DNA of 64,000 nt from CAIMUS01 sp963708455. GTDB taxonomy: Bacteria > Pseudomonadota > Gammaproteobacteria > Competibacterales > Competibacteraceae. Positions 56,020 to 64,000 of this stretch are shown one piece after another; position 1 is the first letter of the stretch, and every line of letters begins with the position of its first letter. The notes under the pieces are model-generated. The model was not told where the DNA came from, ran no database searches, and saw nothing but the letters and a program-made list of their open reading frames with translations. Location: NCBI GenBank assembly GCA_963708455.1, contig CAVPSQ010000007.1, positions 124,001-188,000 on the forward strand, read 5' to 3'. The position numbers and the translations under genes were made by a program.

Positions 56020-57492
56020 ATGGCAGGCATCTTCATCAGCTACCGACGCGATGATTCCGCCGGGTGGACGGGGCGGCTGAGCACCGATCTGCAGGAGCGG
56101 TTCGGCCAGGAGGCCGTGTTTCAGGATATTGGCGCCATCGAGGCGGGAGAAGATTTCATTGCGGCGATCGGGCGGTCCCTGGAATCTTGCTCGGCTGTCC
56201 TGGTCGTGATCGGGCCTGAGTGGTCCCTCATCAAGGACAAGACGGGCGCCCGGCGCCTGGACAACCCTGAAGATACCGTCCGGCTTGAAATCGCCAAGGC
56301 GCTGACTCGGCCAGATCGCCTCGTTATTCCGGTGCTGGTGGGCGGAGCACAGATGCCAATGGCCGACGAACTGCCGCCAGAACTCAAAGCGCTGGCGCAC
56401 CGGAATGCGTTTGAATTATCGGACAAGCGCTGGAATTACGATCTTGAGCAACTCGTCGCCAGCCTGGTCAAAAAGACCGGCCTGACTCAAAAAGCACACC
56501 TTGGATCGCCCGGCCTCAAGCCCGCGCGTTGGCTAACGGCGCTGAGCAGCGTTGTGGTCGCCGTGGTCGCACTGCTTGCCGGCTACTGGTACTTCGTAAC
56601 TCAGGAAAGCTCGAAGAGCCCGCTCGAAGCGTTCGAGATTACTCAGCCGGGCAATGGCGAAGAGTTGCCGTTGGGAGAAAACCAGCGTTGGATGCTGGAG
56701 GGTACACTGCGCCTGGCTGCTGAACCGGGAACAACGACGAACAACCCCCGAATGAATGTCAAAGTGTTCAAGCTGCCCGAGCGGCAAGCTGTTCCGCAAG
56801 GAGGCGAAATGTTCCTTTCCACTGAACGGGGTCTATGGCGATTCGAATCCGCCACCTTCGCCGGTGAGGGTACCTACGAAGTAGTGGCCACGGTTGTCTT
56901 CGACGGCAAGAGCGATTTTCAAACGCTCACGGTGAAATGTGCACCGAAGGCCACCGCCTACCGGCAGGCGATCAGCAGAGATCGAGACAGCCGCGGCGTC
57001 CATGCGGTGACCCCGGTGCAGCTCAATCCTGTTGAATTATCGGCCCTGAAACAGCGGGTTTACCGGATGCAAAATGAATTCTTCCGGCTCTTACCGCACG
57101 ATCTTGACGGCGCCGCAACGAATGCCATCCAGACTCTGGATTTACTGGACCCGGTGCTTCCCTCTTATCCCAATGATTGGTATCTCCAGAACCTCCGCGC
57201 GTATGCCCTCAAAAATTACGCCATGGTCATGCGTGATCGTGACAAACCAGAGGAATTCAACCGGGCTTTAGGTGAAGCCGGAAAGATGTTCGAAGCGATC
57301 CGCCAGCAGAACCCGGATGATCCTAGTGCCTGGAATGGGCTCGGCAGCGTGGCGCTACTACGTAACGATCCGGTCAGCGCGTTGTATTACATCGACCGGG
57401 CGCTCGAAATCCGTCCCGACTATAACGCCGCACAACATGATCGAGTCATCGCAGTGCAGATGTTGGAGCAGCAAAAAGGATCGGGTCGCTAA
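56020..57492 (+). CDS. TIR domain - TM - TPR protein
   Basis: 490 residues. Residues 1-145: bacterial TIR domain (MAGIFISYRRDDSAGWTGRL, VFQDIGAIEAGEDFIAAIGR with the usual Glu/Asp region, LVIPVLVGGAQMP). One membrane helix at ~172-192 (LTALSSVVVAVVALLAGYWY). Then an extracytoplasmic-type beta segment and a C-terminal TPR-like region (AWNGLGSVALLRNDPVSALY). Such TIR proteins can be NAD-degrading or signalling effectors in immunity; which applies here is not visible. It lies 40 bp after the RM gene in the same direction. Confidence 0.85.
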   Translation: MAGIFISYRRDDSAGWTGRLSTDLQERFGQEAVFQDIGAIEAGEDFIAAIGRSLESCSAVLVVIGPEWSLIKDKTGARRLDNPEDTVRLEIAKALTRPDRLVIPVLVGGAQMPMADELPPELKALAHRNAFELSDKRWNYDLEQLVASLVKKTGLTQKAHLGSPGLKPARWLTALSSVVVAVVALLAGYWYFVTQESSKSPLEAFEITQPGNGEELPLGENQRWMLEGTLRLAAEPGTTTNNPRMNVKVFKLPERQAVPQGGEMFLSTERGLWRFESATFAGEGTYEVVATVVFDGKSDFQTLTVKCAPKATAYRQAISRDRDSRGVHAVTPVQLNPVELSALKQRVYRMQNEFFRLLPHDLDGAATNAIQTLDLLDPVLPSYPNDWYLQNLRAYALKNYAMVMRDRDKPEEFNRALGEAGKMFEAIRQQNPDDPSAWNGLGSVALLRNDPVSALYYIDRALEIRPDYNAAQHDRVIAVQMLEQQKGSGR

Positions 57493-57639
57493 AAAGCAAC
57501 GGCTGATTCACTCTCAGTAGTTCCAAGTCTGGCATGGTCAGGGTACCCGCGCAGTGACCACGCTATCATTGATGCCGAAAACCTCCTCGGCGATTGAACT
57601 GCTCTGCTAAGGTCGCCGCGTCCGGACACAGTGCGATCA

Positions 57640-57835
57640 ATGCGTCGCCTACGGCTGGGTCACGAGCCGGCAGTGCCTGGACCAGCGGATACCAGATTAG
57701 GAGACGCTGGAACGCGAAGTGAAAGCCTGGCAAGCCCGGCGGAATGCGTCACCAGCCCCGGTGAATTGGCGGTTTACAACGGCAGACGCGCAGATCAAGC
57801 TACAAGCGGCTTTACCCGTCACTACAACGCTGACG
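57640..57835 (+). pseudogene. IS630-type transposase C-terminal remnant
   Basis: Reads SRQCLDQRIPD, an in-frame stop, then ETLEREVKAWQARRNASPAP and VNWRFTTADAQIKLQA. It matches the C-terminus of the IS630 type at 59655-60896. The 57493-57639 stretch shows nothing recognisable. Confidence 0.7.
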
Positions 57836-57844
57836 TACTACTAG

Positions 57845-58095
57845 AGCGTTGACCGGTTTGAACTACGTGGCCAATCAAGCAGCCGGAAACAGCCTGGGAG
57901 CGCCGGCGTCCTCGCCGGCCAGGACGTGGACTGGACCACCGTCCGCTCGAGGCAAACCCAGCCGTCGCTGTTGTCCTGTCGGAGCCGGCGAGGACGCCGG
58001 CGCTCCCAGGACTCAGTCCCGATCTCGCTACGATGCCGGAAGCGGGCTTCGGCCTTATTCTGGCTTATGACTTGCCATACAAACCGGTCAACGCT
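57845..58095. mobile_element. Complete 251-bp MITE with CTAG flanks
   Basis: Ends AGCGTTGACCGGTTTG and CAAACCGGTCAACGCT, CTAG on each side (57841-57844, 58096-58099). Two REP-like hairpins (57894-57919 and 57983-58010) in opposite orientation enclose an 63-bp spacer. No coding capacity. Best reference copy for the family in this window. Confidence 0.88.
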
Positions 58096-58206
58096 CTAGT
58101 GGGTCATTTGACTTGCATGTAGCCATTACTAATGGCCTAAGTTAATATTATATATGACTTTTTATATCAATGTGCATGCCAAATGACCCATTAGTCCTGT
58201 GCTGTC

Positions 58207-59028
58207 TTATGGAGATGGCGCAGTGCCGTCAAAGTAAGTCTGCGCCTTGACCCATGCCCGGGCGCCGACCAGCCGACCCGCCGTCCGGGCGTCCAGATCG
58301 CCAAGAATGAAATGGATGCCCCCATAGCGCCGCGATATCCCCGCCTCGTCGGCGGCTGCCGAGAAGGTGGGCCAGGACAAGATGATATCCTGAGCAGGCA
58401 CTTGGCCCGGTTCGACCCGCGAACTGCCCGCGCTGATGCTTACGGCATCCCCGAACGCATCGCTGCCGGTATGGGACTTTAGAATTTCCGCACCGGCTGC
58501 ACTGAAAATGCTGTGCCCCGAAAAGTATTCGGGGAAAGGCGGCGTCACTACAGTGATCGCTTGGTACGGTTCCCAGTCTGCTCCATCGATCCAGCATACT
58601 CCCTGACAAGACCTGGCCCAGGCCAGAATCTGCTTGCCCGTAAACAGAAAATGGATAGCGGTTACCGGCCGCACGGAGTCATAGACCCGCTTGGCGTCCC
58701 AAGACACGATACTGGCGTCGAGGATGGCATTGGTCATGGCGAAAAACATCTTGGCGTCGGCGTCCACCCGATGCCCATCGCGGTGAGAGACAAACTGGGC
58801 GAACAGCGCCCAGTGGCCCGGCGGCAATTCGGAAGAGGGGCCATCGGCCCAGTATTCGGCGATCACCTTTGGCTCGTCGGTCAGGTTGGCGCTGTAATCG
58901 ATCACTTCCTGAGCCTGGGTTGCATAAGCCTGGTTGACCGGATCCGTTGGAGGGAGTGATACATCGTAAATAACCGGCAAAGCTGGAGGACGGAACTGGG
59001 AAGCACTGGTGAGAGCGAAGGGGATCAC
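58207..59028 (-). pseudogene. Vanadium-dependent haloperoxidase, N-terminally truncated
   Basis: 273 codons covering the C-terminal PAP2-like part: AKRVYDSVRPVTAIHFLF (Arg/Lys of vanadate site), FPEYFSGHSIFSAAGAEILK (SGH), SRRYGGIHFILGDLDARTAG (R-x-x-G-x-H). Bacterial homologues are usually longer, with a signal peptide and further N-terminal helices. The frame begins at a GTG next to a 104-bp tandem duplication containing ISL3 transposase sequence, so the 5' part was probably lost to transposition. Confidence 0.75.
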
Positions 59029-59030
59029 AT

Positions 59031-59238
59031 TGGCTCTCTGGTAATTTGCGTGGCTAATTACTAGCTGGTATGTTCTTGATAATTAAGCAAATTGTTCATA
59101 GCCTGCCAGATCGATAAAGAGGCGCTGAAATAAATGGCTCTCTGGTAATTCGCGTGGCTAATTACTAGCTGGTATGTTCTTGATAATTAAGCAAATTGTT
59201 CATAGCCTGTCAGATCGATAAAGAGGCGCTGAAACAAA
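59031..59238. repeat. 104-bp tandem duplication
   Basis: Copies at 59031-59134 and 59135-59238 differ at only a few bases. Each carries the end of the ISL3 transposase gene plus the AT-rich terminal sequence, so it is a duplication of an element end. Confidence 0.88.
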
Positions 59239-59375
59239 TGACTCACATTGAAAATCCCATAGTAACGTCTTTTAAGCACCTTGATCTTATTATTCAACCC
59301 TTCGACAAATCCACTGTTCTTTCGAGCCACAAAATAATTCGTAATCTCATCCAGCCGTTTGTCTAACGTTGACAA
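59187..59375 (-). pseudogene. ISL3-family transposase C-terminal remnant
   Basis: Encodes LDKRLDEITNYFVARKNSGF, VEGLNNKIKVLKRRYYGIFN and LFQRLFIDLTGY, the typical ISL3 transposase C-terminus (ARKNSGFVEGLNNKIKVIKRR). Confidence 0.85.
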
Positions 59376-59450
59376 GAAACTATCAAAACAGTTTATAGTT
59401 ATCTACTCAATATGATATAATTTATTAAAATAAAATATGAGAAAAAATAA

Positions 59451-59552
59451 ATGACGAATAGACAAAGCTTTTGGAATCAATTAGTTTTAAAAATAACCAA
59501 GTTTCTGAATTTTTGGTATAAAGAATTAAATTATAATGACTTATGTGCTTGA
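59451..59552 (+). CDS. Possible 33-residue peptide in an AT-rich islet
   Basis: MTNRQSFWNQLVLKITKFLN then FWYKELNYNDLCA in a ~190-bp stretch (59390-59575) much richer in A and T than anything nearby. No family recognised and no clear ribosome site. It could be non-coding debris from the ISL3 element. Confidence 0.25.
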   Translation: MTNRQSFWNQLVLKITKFLNFWYKELNYNDLCA

Positions 59553-59581
59553 CTATAAGTAGATGACTATATACTCTCTGG

Positions 59582-59654
59582 CTACCCACTTAAGGCGGGA
59601 CAATCCGACCCTGGGAACGCCGGCGTCCCCGCCGGCTTGAGAGCATCGGCGCTA
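59582..59654 (-). repeat. MITE half (GGCTACCCACTTAAGG end plus hairpin), interrupted by IS630
   Basis: Matches the right ~70 bp of the 103-bp element at 30998-31100 in reverse orientation, including the REP-like hairpin at 59611-59637, then ends at TA 59653-59654 where the IS630 element begins. Confidence 0.75.
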
Positions 59655-60896
59655 GTAGGCTGCTGCAAAAGTTTTGACAGGTTAGGAGGCCTCTGGCCCG
59701 ACCGGATCTTCGGTGGATTCCACAGACGGATAGAGGCGCTTGAGTTTGACCCGGGCCACCTCGGTACCAAATTGCCAGTGGATTTTGGTCTGGCACTGGT
59801 TGCGTGGGCCTTCCCAGGCGGCGATTTCCTCCCGCAAGGTGTCGATAGTCGAAATGCGGCGATCCAAACACTGGCCGGCGAGCACGGCCAACTCGCACTC
59901 GGCCATATTGAGCCAACTGCCATGTTTGGGGGTGTAGTGAAATTCCAGCTTGCGGGTGATCCGGCGGGCTTCGTCCGGCGGAAAGGCGCCGTACAGGGCC
60001 GCCGGAGTATGGGTGTTGAGGTTGTCAACCACCAGCCGGATGCGTTCCGCCGTGGGGAAGTACTGATCGACCAGCAACCGCATTTGTTGGGCAAAGTCCT
60101 GTTTGGTTCGTTGCTTCGTGACATTGACGTGACGCCAACCGCGCAAGGGCTGGACAAACAAAAACAGATTAGCGGTACCTTCTCGTTTATATTCAGTGTC
60201 ATAGCGCTCTGGGTGGCCGGGACGGGCCGGCAGCGGATGACGGGTTGCGCTGGTCAACTGCACCGGGCTTTCGTCAAAACACACTTGGGGATAGCGCGGA
60301 TCATCGGGCTCGGCGTACAGGTCCAAGACATCCTCCATATGCCAGACGTAGTCGGGACTCACACGGGGAATACACCATTCTTGGCGTTGCCACGGTTTGA
60401 GGTCGTTTTTTTAAGCACACGACCGACGGTATTGGGGGAAATCGTATCGATTTGGCGCAATTCAACGAAGCGATCGGCCAAGAGTTTCATCGTCCACCGC
60501 TGGCGGCCCGCGGGCGGGGTACTACAGGCCAACGCCACCAGAAAAGCCGCCTGTTTGCCCGTCAAGACCGGCGGCGAACCGGACCGCGACCGCTCACTTA
60601 ACGCCGCGATCAACCCTTCATCCACAAAGCGCTGGCGGGTGCGATGCACGGTAGAAAACCCCAGATGGAGCGTTTCGGCGATCTCCTCATCGGCAGCCCC
60701 CTCCGCCGCCCGCAGCAAAACGTGGGCACGGGCCACCCGGCGCGCGGTCGTTTTGCCTTTACGGATCACGTCGAGCAGGTATCCCTGCTCCTCGTCGGTG
60801 AGGTCAATCAAGTATTTGTGGGCCATGGGGATTCCTCCTATTGGCCCCACCATAGGGTACCCACCGCTACCTGTCAAAACTTTTGGAGCAACCCAC
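59655..60896 (-). mobile_element. IS630-family element, complete (1242 bp)
   Basis: Inverted ends containing CAAAAGTTTTGACAGGT at both sides and TA dinucleotides outside (59653-59654, 60897-60898), the IS630 target signature. Confidence 0.88.
59682..60826 (-). CDS. IS630-family transposase, two frames joined at an A7 slip site
   Basis: First frame from ATG 60826 (AGGAGG upstream): MAHKYLIDLTDEEQGYLLDV, helix-turn-helix ADEEIAETLHLGFSTVHRTR. A run of seven A on the minus strand (60406-60412) follows; slipping back one base there joins to KNDLKPWQRQEWCIPRVSPD and the catalytic half (CFDESPVQL, LVVDNLNTHTPAALYGAF, HYTPKHGSWLNMAECELAVL: D, D, E). Without slippage the first frame stops at 60359. 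Some IS630 elements use frameshifting, so this may be programmed. Confidence 0.82.
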
Positions 60897-60934
60897 TAGT
60901 CCGTAAGTGGTTCGGATCCGCTTGTTCAGCCGGC

Positions 60935-61023
60935 GTAGCCCGGAGGAGCGGAACGGGCGGCGCGCAATCCGGGGTTTCCCCCCCAATCCCTGGATTCCGG
61001 CCTTCGGCCTGCATCCGGGCTAC
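60935..61023. repeat. GTAGCCCGGA / TCCGGGCTAC inverted repeat
   Basis: Outer arms GTAGCCCGGA and TCCGGGCTAC, inner GGCCTTC/GGCC hairpin. A second intergenic palindrome family of the kind common in gammaproteobacteria. Confidence 0.7.
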
Positions 61024-61061
61024 CGTGCCCCAAGGGTAGAAACGGTGACCGTTCCCACGAA

Positions 61062-61421
61062 TCAGTCAAAGACCTGTTCGAGTGCTGCAGCGCTCAATAC
61101 CCGGTCTACCCAACGCCAGAGGTCATCGGGGCCGGCCGTGAGAATCCGTTGCTGATAAGTCGGCGGAAGCGGGCCAAACTTGCGTTCCAGGATTCTCACC
61201 AGCAGTTCTGCCTGCCCTTCTTGCCGTCCTTCTTGCCGCCCTTCTTGCCGCCCTTGTTGCAGTCCCTCCTCGATGCCCTCCTGTTTCCATGTTCGGGTCC
61301 ATTCCTGCACGCGTTCCGCTAACATCGCTTTCATCTCCACCAGGTCGATGACCTCCGGTAATTCAACCCCCGGTAAGCGACTGGGTAACAAGACCCGCCG
61401 CAACCAGACCGTAAAGGCCCA
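61062..61421 (-). pseudogene. Rpn/DUF4351-type nuclease C-terminal fragment
   Basis: Encodes FTVWLRRVLLPSRLPGVELP, VIDLVEMKAMLAERVQEW, then a QEGRQEGRQEG heptad-like repeat and a DUF4351 tail (LLVRILERKFGPLPPTYQQR). Rpn-family PD-(D/E)xK proteins end this way; the catalytic N-terminus is absent. Confidence 0.75.
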
Positions 61422-61623
61422 CCCCGCGTTCCGCCCACGCCGTCAGCACTTCGTTACCCATCTGGCGCAGTGCTTCGATCACGCGTCATTCCGCCGCATC
61501 GGCTTTTTCACAGTCGCCCGCCGCATCCTCTACTACCTCTAACAGGCTTTCCATACGGGCACGCCAGTGCGGATGACGATTCAGGCGCTCGCACAACAGC
61601 TGGTCGCGGTCAATGGCTAACAT
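61422..61623 (-). pseudogene. ISKra4-type transposase N-terminal fragment
   Basis: From ATG 61623: MLAIDRDQLLCERLNRHPHW, MESLLEVVEDAAGDCEKADA, an in-frame TGA, then RVIEALRQMGNEVLTAWAER. This resembles ISKra4 transposase N-termini. It runs straight into the Rpn fragment. The 61624-61705 spacer holds nothing recognised. Confidence 0.6.
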
Positions 61624-61705
61624 GGGGTCTCCTTGGGCAGTATCAGTAGGTCATGCGGTATTATGGGGCCTGCCTCACTTTGAATCACACCCGTCCTAAA
61701 TACAT

Positions 61706-64000
61706 CTATAGACTTGTGATCTCATCGAAATAAACAGGGTACTTCTCAAACCAGGCAATCCAATCATCCTGCTGTTGCAGGATAGCACCGTGTAGCTCCG
61801 CTTGTTTTCTTGCCGTTTCGTTGAAGTGTTGATTGGTTGCCGCTACCAATTTGAACTCAACATTAGGGTGCTTTTCTCGGTAGGCGGGGGCACCGCCGGC
61901 TACATCTCGTACCGCTTGCCAGCCGAGTGCCTGCCCAAGACGGGCACTGGACTTGCACTGAACCAGCAGACCTTCTTGGCCGCGTATACCGACGACATCA
62001 ATTCCACCGTCCCCGCTTCCGGGAGTCAGATACGTGTCATAACCTTGCCGGCTCAACCATAATCGGCATAGGTGCTCGAAGACTTTAGATTGTAATCTGC
62101 TCAGTCGATCGGCATCGAGCAGAGTGCGGGTAATGGCAGGGCTGCCGTCGGGTGCTCCCAGTCCACTCCAGTCGGGAAGATCAATTCCAGGTGTTCCGTT
62201 CAGCATGTCGGATGCCAGTTGTCGTTTGGCTTCCAGCAGGGCATCCAGCTTGGCCTCGAAGGTGACGAAATCTTCAGCGACTACGGTCGGATAGTATACC
62301 TGTACGGGTCGAGTCTGGCCGATGCGATAAGCCCGGTCGGTCGCCTGATCCTCCTTGGCGGGATTCCAGGGACGAGTAAAGTGAATAACGTGGTTGGCTG
62401 CCTGGATATTGACGCCGAACCCCACGGCTGTAGTCGAAAGGATGATCACATTGAAATCGGGCTGACGCTGAAAGTCATCGATCAATGCCTGCCGTGACTG
62501 GTCGCCTGCTTCCTGACCGGCTTTGGTACTGCCATTGACGATGATGGGACAGAGGTTGAAATGCTGGCGGATACGGTATTGGAGCAGGCGTTGCAGGTCG
62601 CGAAATTCAGTGAACAGAATCACTTTTTCCTTGTGCTGGCGGATGGTTTCCAGTTGCGCCAACAGCCAGTTGAGTTTTGGCGACCGCTGGCAATGGATTT
62701 TAGAATCACTGTTCAAATCGGGTTGAGTGCCGGCATCACACGGATCGGCGCAAATCGAGCGCAGTCGATGCAGCATCGCCAGCAGTGCAGCGTTATTACC
62801 ATCCTGGCTCTGAGTTTGCAGTTGCGCTACTGCCTGGCTGTAAAGGGTGCGCTGATAAGGTGAGAACGGAAGTACGCGGCAGTTTTTGTCGATGTGTTTT
62901 TCAGGTAAATCAGCCACTTCAGTTTTGAGCCGCCGTAGCTTTTGCGGTTCGATCAACTTTCGTAATTCATCAAGTTTGCTGTTCTGTTCCTCAGTTTGGG
63001 CTTCGATAGGCCGTCGATAGAGACGGCAGAACTCACTCAGGGAACCGAGCAGGCCGGGCTGAATGAAATCGAACAGACACCAGAGGTCGGCCAGGCTATT
63101 CTCCACCGGGGTACCGGTGCAGGCGATTTTGAAGCGGGCATTCTGGGCCTTGGCGGCGTGGGTGACCATCGCCCCCGGCGTCTTGATCTTTTGCGCCTCG
63201 TCACAGACCATGATGGACCAGCGCACCTGTGCCAGCGAGAACTGCAAGTCGCGCAGCGTTTCGTAAGTCGTCAGCACCAAGCGTTTAGAATCCAGCCAGC
63301 CAGGGCGTAGATGAGTACGGATGCCTTCCTGCCGCAGAGCCTCGTCGATCTCATGTTCCCGCAGCTTGAGTGGTCCCAACTCGTGGCCATACAGCAGCAA
63401 GACTTGATGGCTCAAACGGGAATCGAAAAACTTGTCGATTTCGATTTGCCAGTTCTCCAGCAGCGAGACCGGCGCCACTATCAGCACGGGGTCAGCCTGT
63501 TCCGCCTCCTGTTCCAGGTACCAGGCAATAAAGGCCAGCAGTTGCAAGGTCTTGCCCAATCCCATATCGTCGGCGAGCAGTGCGCCGCGTACCCCATGCC
63601 TGTCGCAACCCCAGAGATGCTGCAACCATGCCAAGCCCTTGCATTGGTGTGCTTTCAAGGCCATATCAGGCCGCAGCCAAGCCGTCAGTTGCGGTGGTTG
63701 GGAAAGATCAAAAGCTAGTTGCTTGGCTCGCTCCTCTGCATAGTCAATTTTTTCAATGTTTGGACGGATAATCAGCGTAGGTGATTTGGATTTGAACCGC
63801 CCATTTTTTACCGCGCCAATTGCCTTAACAAGGGTATCCAGTAACTGTCTGGCTTCGGCTACAGTAACTGGCCCAGGCCAGCCCGGCGGTGTGAACCGGG
63901 CATCAGCCGGCGGATCGCCGACCAGCCATTTCTTCAGTGCTGTTAGCGCCTCCCCACTGACGCTGACCAGTACCGGTTCGCCGCCCGGTGGTTGATACTG
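61706..64000 (-). CDS. SNF2-type helicase with C-terminal Mrr-like nuclease domain, 5' end cut by window
   Basis: Open to the right window edge, so at least 764 residues. SNF2 ATPase: LLADDMGLGKTLQLLAFIAW (Walker A), VLTTYETLRDLQ, MVCDEAQKIKTPGA (DEAQ), ACTGTPVENSLADLWCLFDF, FTEFRDLQRLLQYRI, GFGVNIQAANHVIHFTRPWN, ATDRAYRIGQTRPVQVYY. The last ~130 residues are a restriction-endonuclease-like Mrr domain: VFEHLCRLWLSRQGYD, GSGDGGIDVVGI, GLLVQCKSSAR (D...QxK). Translocase plus nuclease in one chain points to a DNA-targeting defence role, which is inference. Confidence 0.88.
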   Translation of the reverse strand, partial: QYQPPGGEPVLVSVSGEALTALKKWLVGDPPADARFTPPGWPGPVTVAEARQLLDTLVKAIGAVKNGRFKSKSPTLIIRPNIEKIDYAEERAKQLAFDLSQPPQLTAWLRPDMALKAHQCKGLAWLQHLWGCDRHGVRGALLADDMGLGKTLQLLAFIAWYLEQEAEQADPVLIVAPVSLLENWQIEIDKFFDSRLSHQVLLLYGHELGPLKLREHEIDEALRQEGIRTHLRPGWLDSKRLVLTTYETLRDLQFSLAQVRWSIMVCDEAQKIKTPGAMVTHAAKAQNARFKIACTGTPVENSLADLWCLFDFIQPGLLGSLSEFCRLYRRPIEAQTEEQNSKLDELRKLIEPQKLRRLKTEVADLPEKHIDKNCRVLPFSPYQRTLYSQAVAQLQTQSQDGNNAALLAMLHRLRSICADPCDAGTQPDLNSDSKIHCQRSPKLNWLLAQLETIRQHKEKVILFTEFRDLQRLLQYRIRQHFNLCPIIVNGSTKAGQEAGDQSRQALIDDFQRQPDFNVIILSTTAVGFGVNIQAANHVIHFTRPWNPAKEDQATDRAYRIGQTRPVQVYYPTVVAEDFVTFEAKLDALLEAKRQLASDMLNGTPGIDLPDWSGLGAPDGSPAITRTLLDADRLSRLQSKVFEHLCRLWLSRQGYDTYLTPGSGDGGIDVVGIRGQEGLLVQCKSSARLGQALGWQAVRDVAGGAPAYREKHPNVEFKLVAATNQHFNETARKQAELHGAILQQQDDWIAWFEKYPVYFDEITSL

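Overview
The window looks like a GC-rich gammaproteobacterial chromosome, probably from a Chromatiales or Competibacteraceae-like lineage. The basis is housekeeping gene order and content: argJ next to a MutT-ThiE fusion, birA-coaX, ccoS, bepA, rsmE, hfq-like, bamD/rluD/pgeF and a sodium-pumping methylmalonyl-CoA decarboxylase. The lineage is inferred from family content only. The genome is heavily loaded with insertion sequences, MITEs and a hairpin repeat built on GCCGGCG-N4-CGCCGGC. Many genes carry single-base frameshifts, several in homopolymers, so some apparent pseudogenes may be sequencing errors.

Layout. 1-5.7 kb: argJ 3' end, MutT-ThiE fusion, acetate-CoA ligase, then a collapsed pyruvate dehydrogenase operon, a FixH-like protein and transposase and permease scraps. 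5.8-8.2 kb: an AT-richer three-gene cassette ending in an MBL-fold hydrolase. 8.3-10.3 kb: a PRiA4b-ORF-3 domain protein and a cysE remnant. 10.3-14.3 kb: cysK broken by two near-identical IS1182-type copies at CTAG sites. 14.4-22.4 kb: bamD, rluD, pgeF, a malonyltransferase and the Na+-pump decarboxylase genes. 22.5-31 kb: a diversity-generating retroelement (DGR) locus. 31-43.8 kb: mostly core genes (xthA, rsmE, TAXI binding protein, MBL hydrolase, tRNA-Thr, coaX, birA, ccoS, bepA, methyltransferase, Hfq-like) with an orphan eCIS-type metalloprotease cargo gene. 44-64 kb: a mobile and defence island holding an HEPN-like protein, a TIGR04255 three-gene unit, a Tn5-like transposase, attC-bearing gene cassettes, a type IIG/IIL restriction-modification enzyme, a TIR-TPR protein, a truncated haloperoxidase and a SNF2-Mrr fusion, separated by IS debris.

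The most interesting object is the DGR at 22.8-31 kb. Two NLR-like NTPases (DUF4062-NACHT-FGE and 2xTM-NACHT-FGE) end in C-type-lectin/FGE domains. Their last ~120 bp are near-identical to each other and to an Asn-codon-rich template-like repeat that directly follows the C-terminal part of a DGR-type reverse transcriptase. An Avd-like N-terminus sits between. Differences among the copies fall mainly at template adenines, and both target genes have a GC-rich hairpin at the same distance after the variable repeat. The RT/avd core has been gutted by a MITE-associated deletion, so diversification here would need help in trans or has stopped.

In the right-hand island, several independent candidate anti-phage modules sit side by side, consistent with a defence island assembled by transposition and cassette capture.
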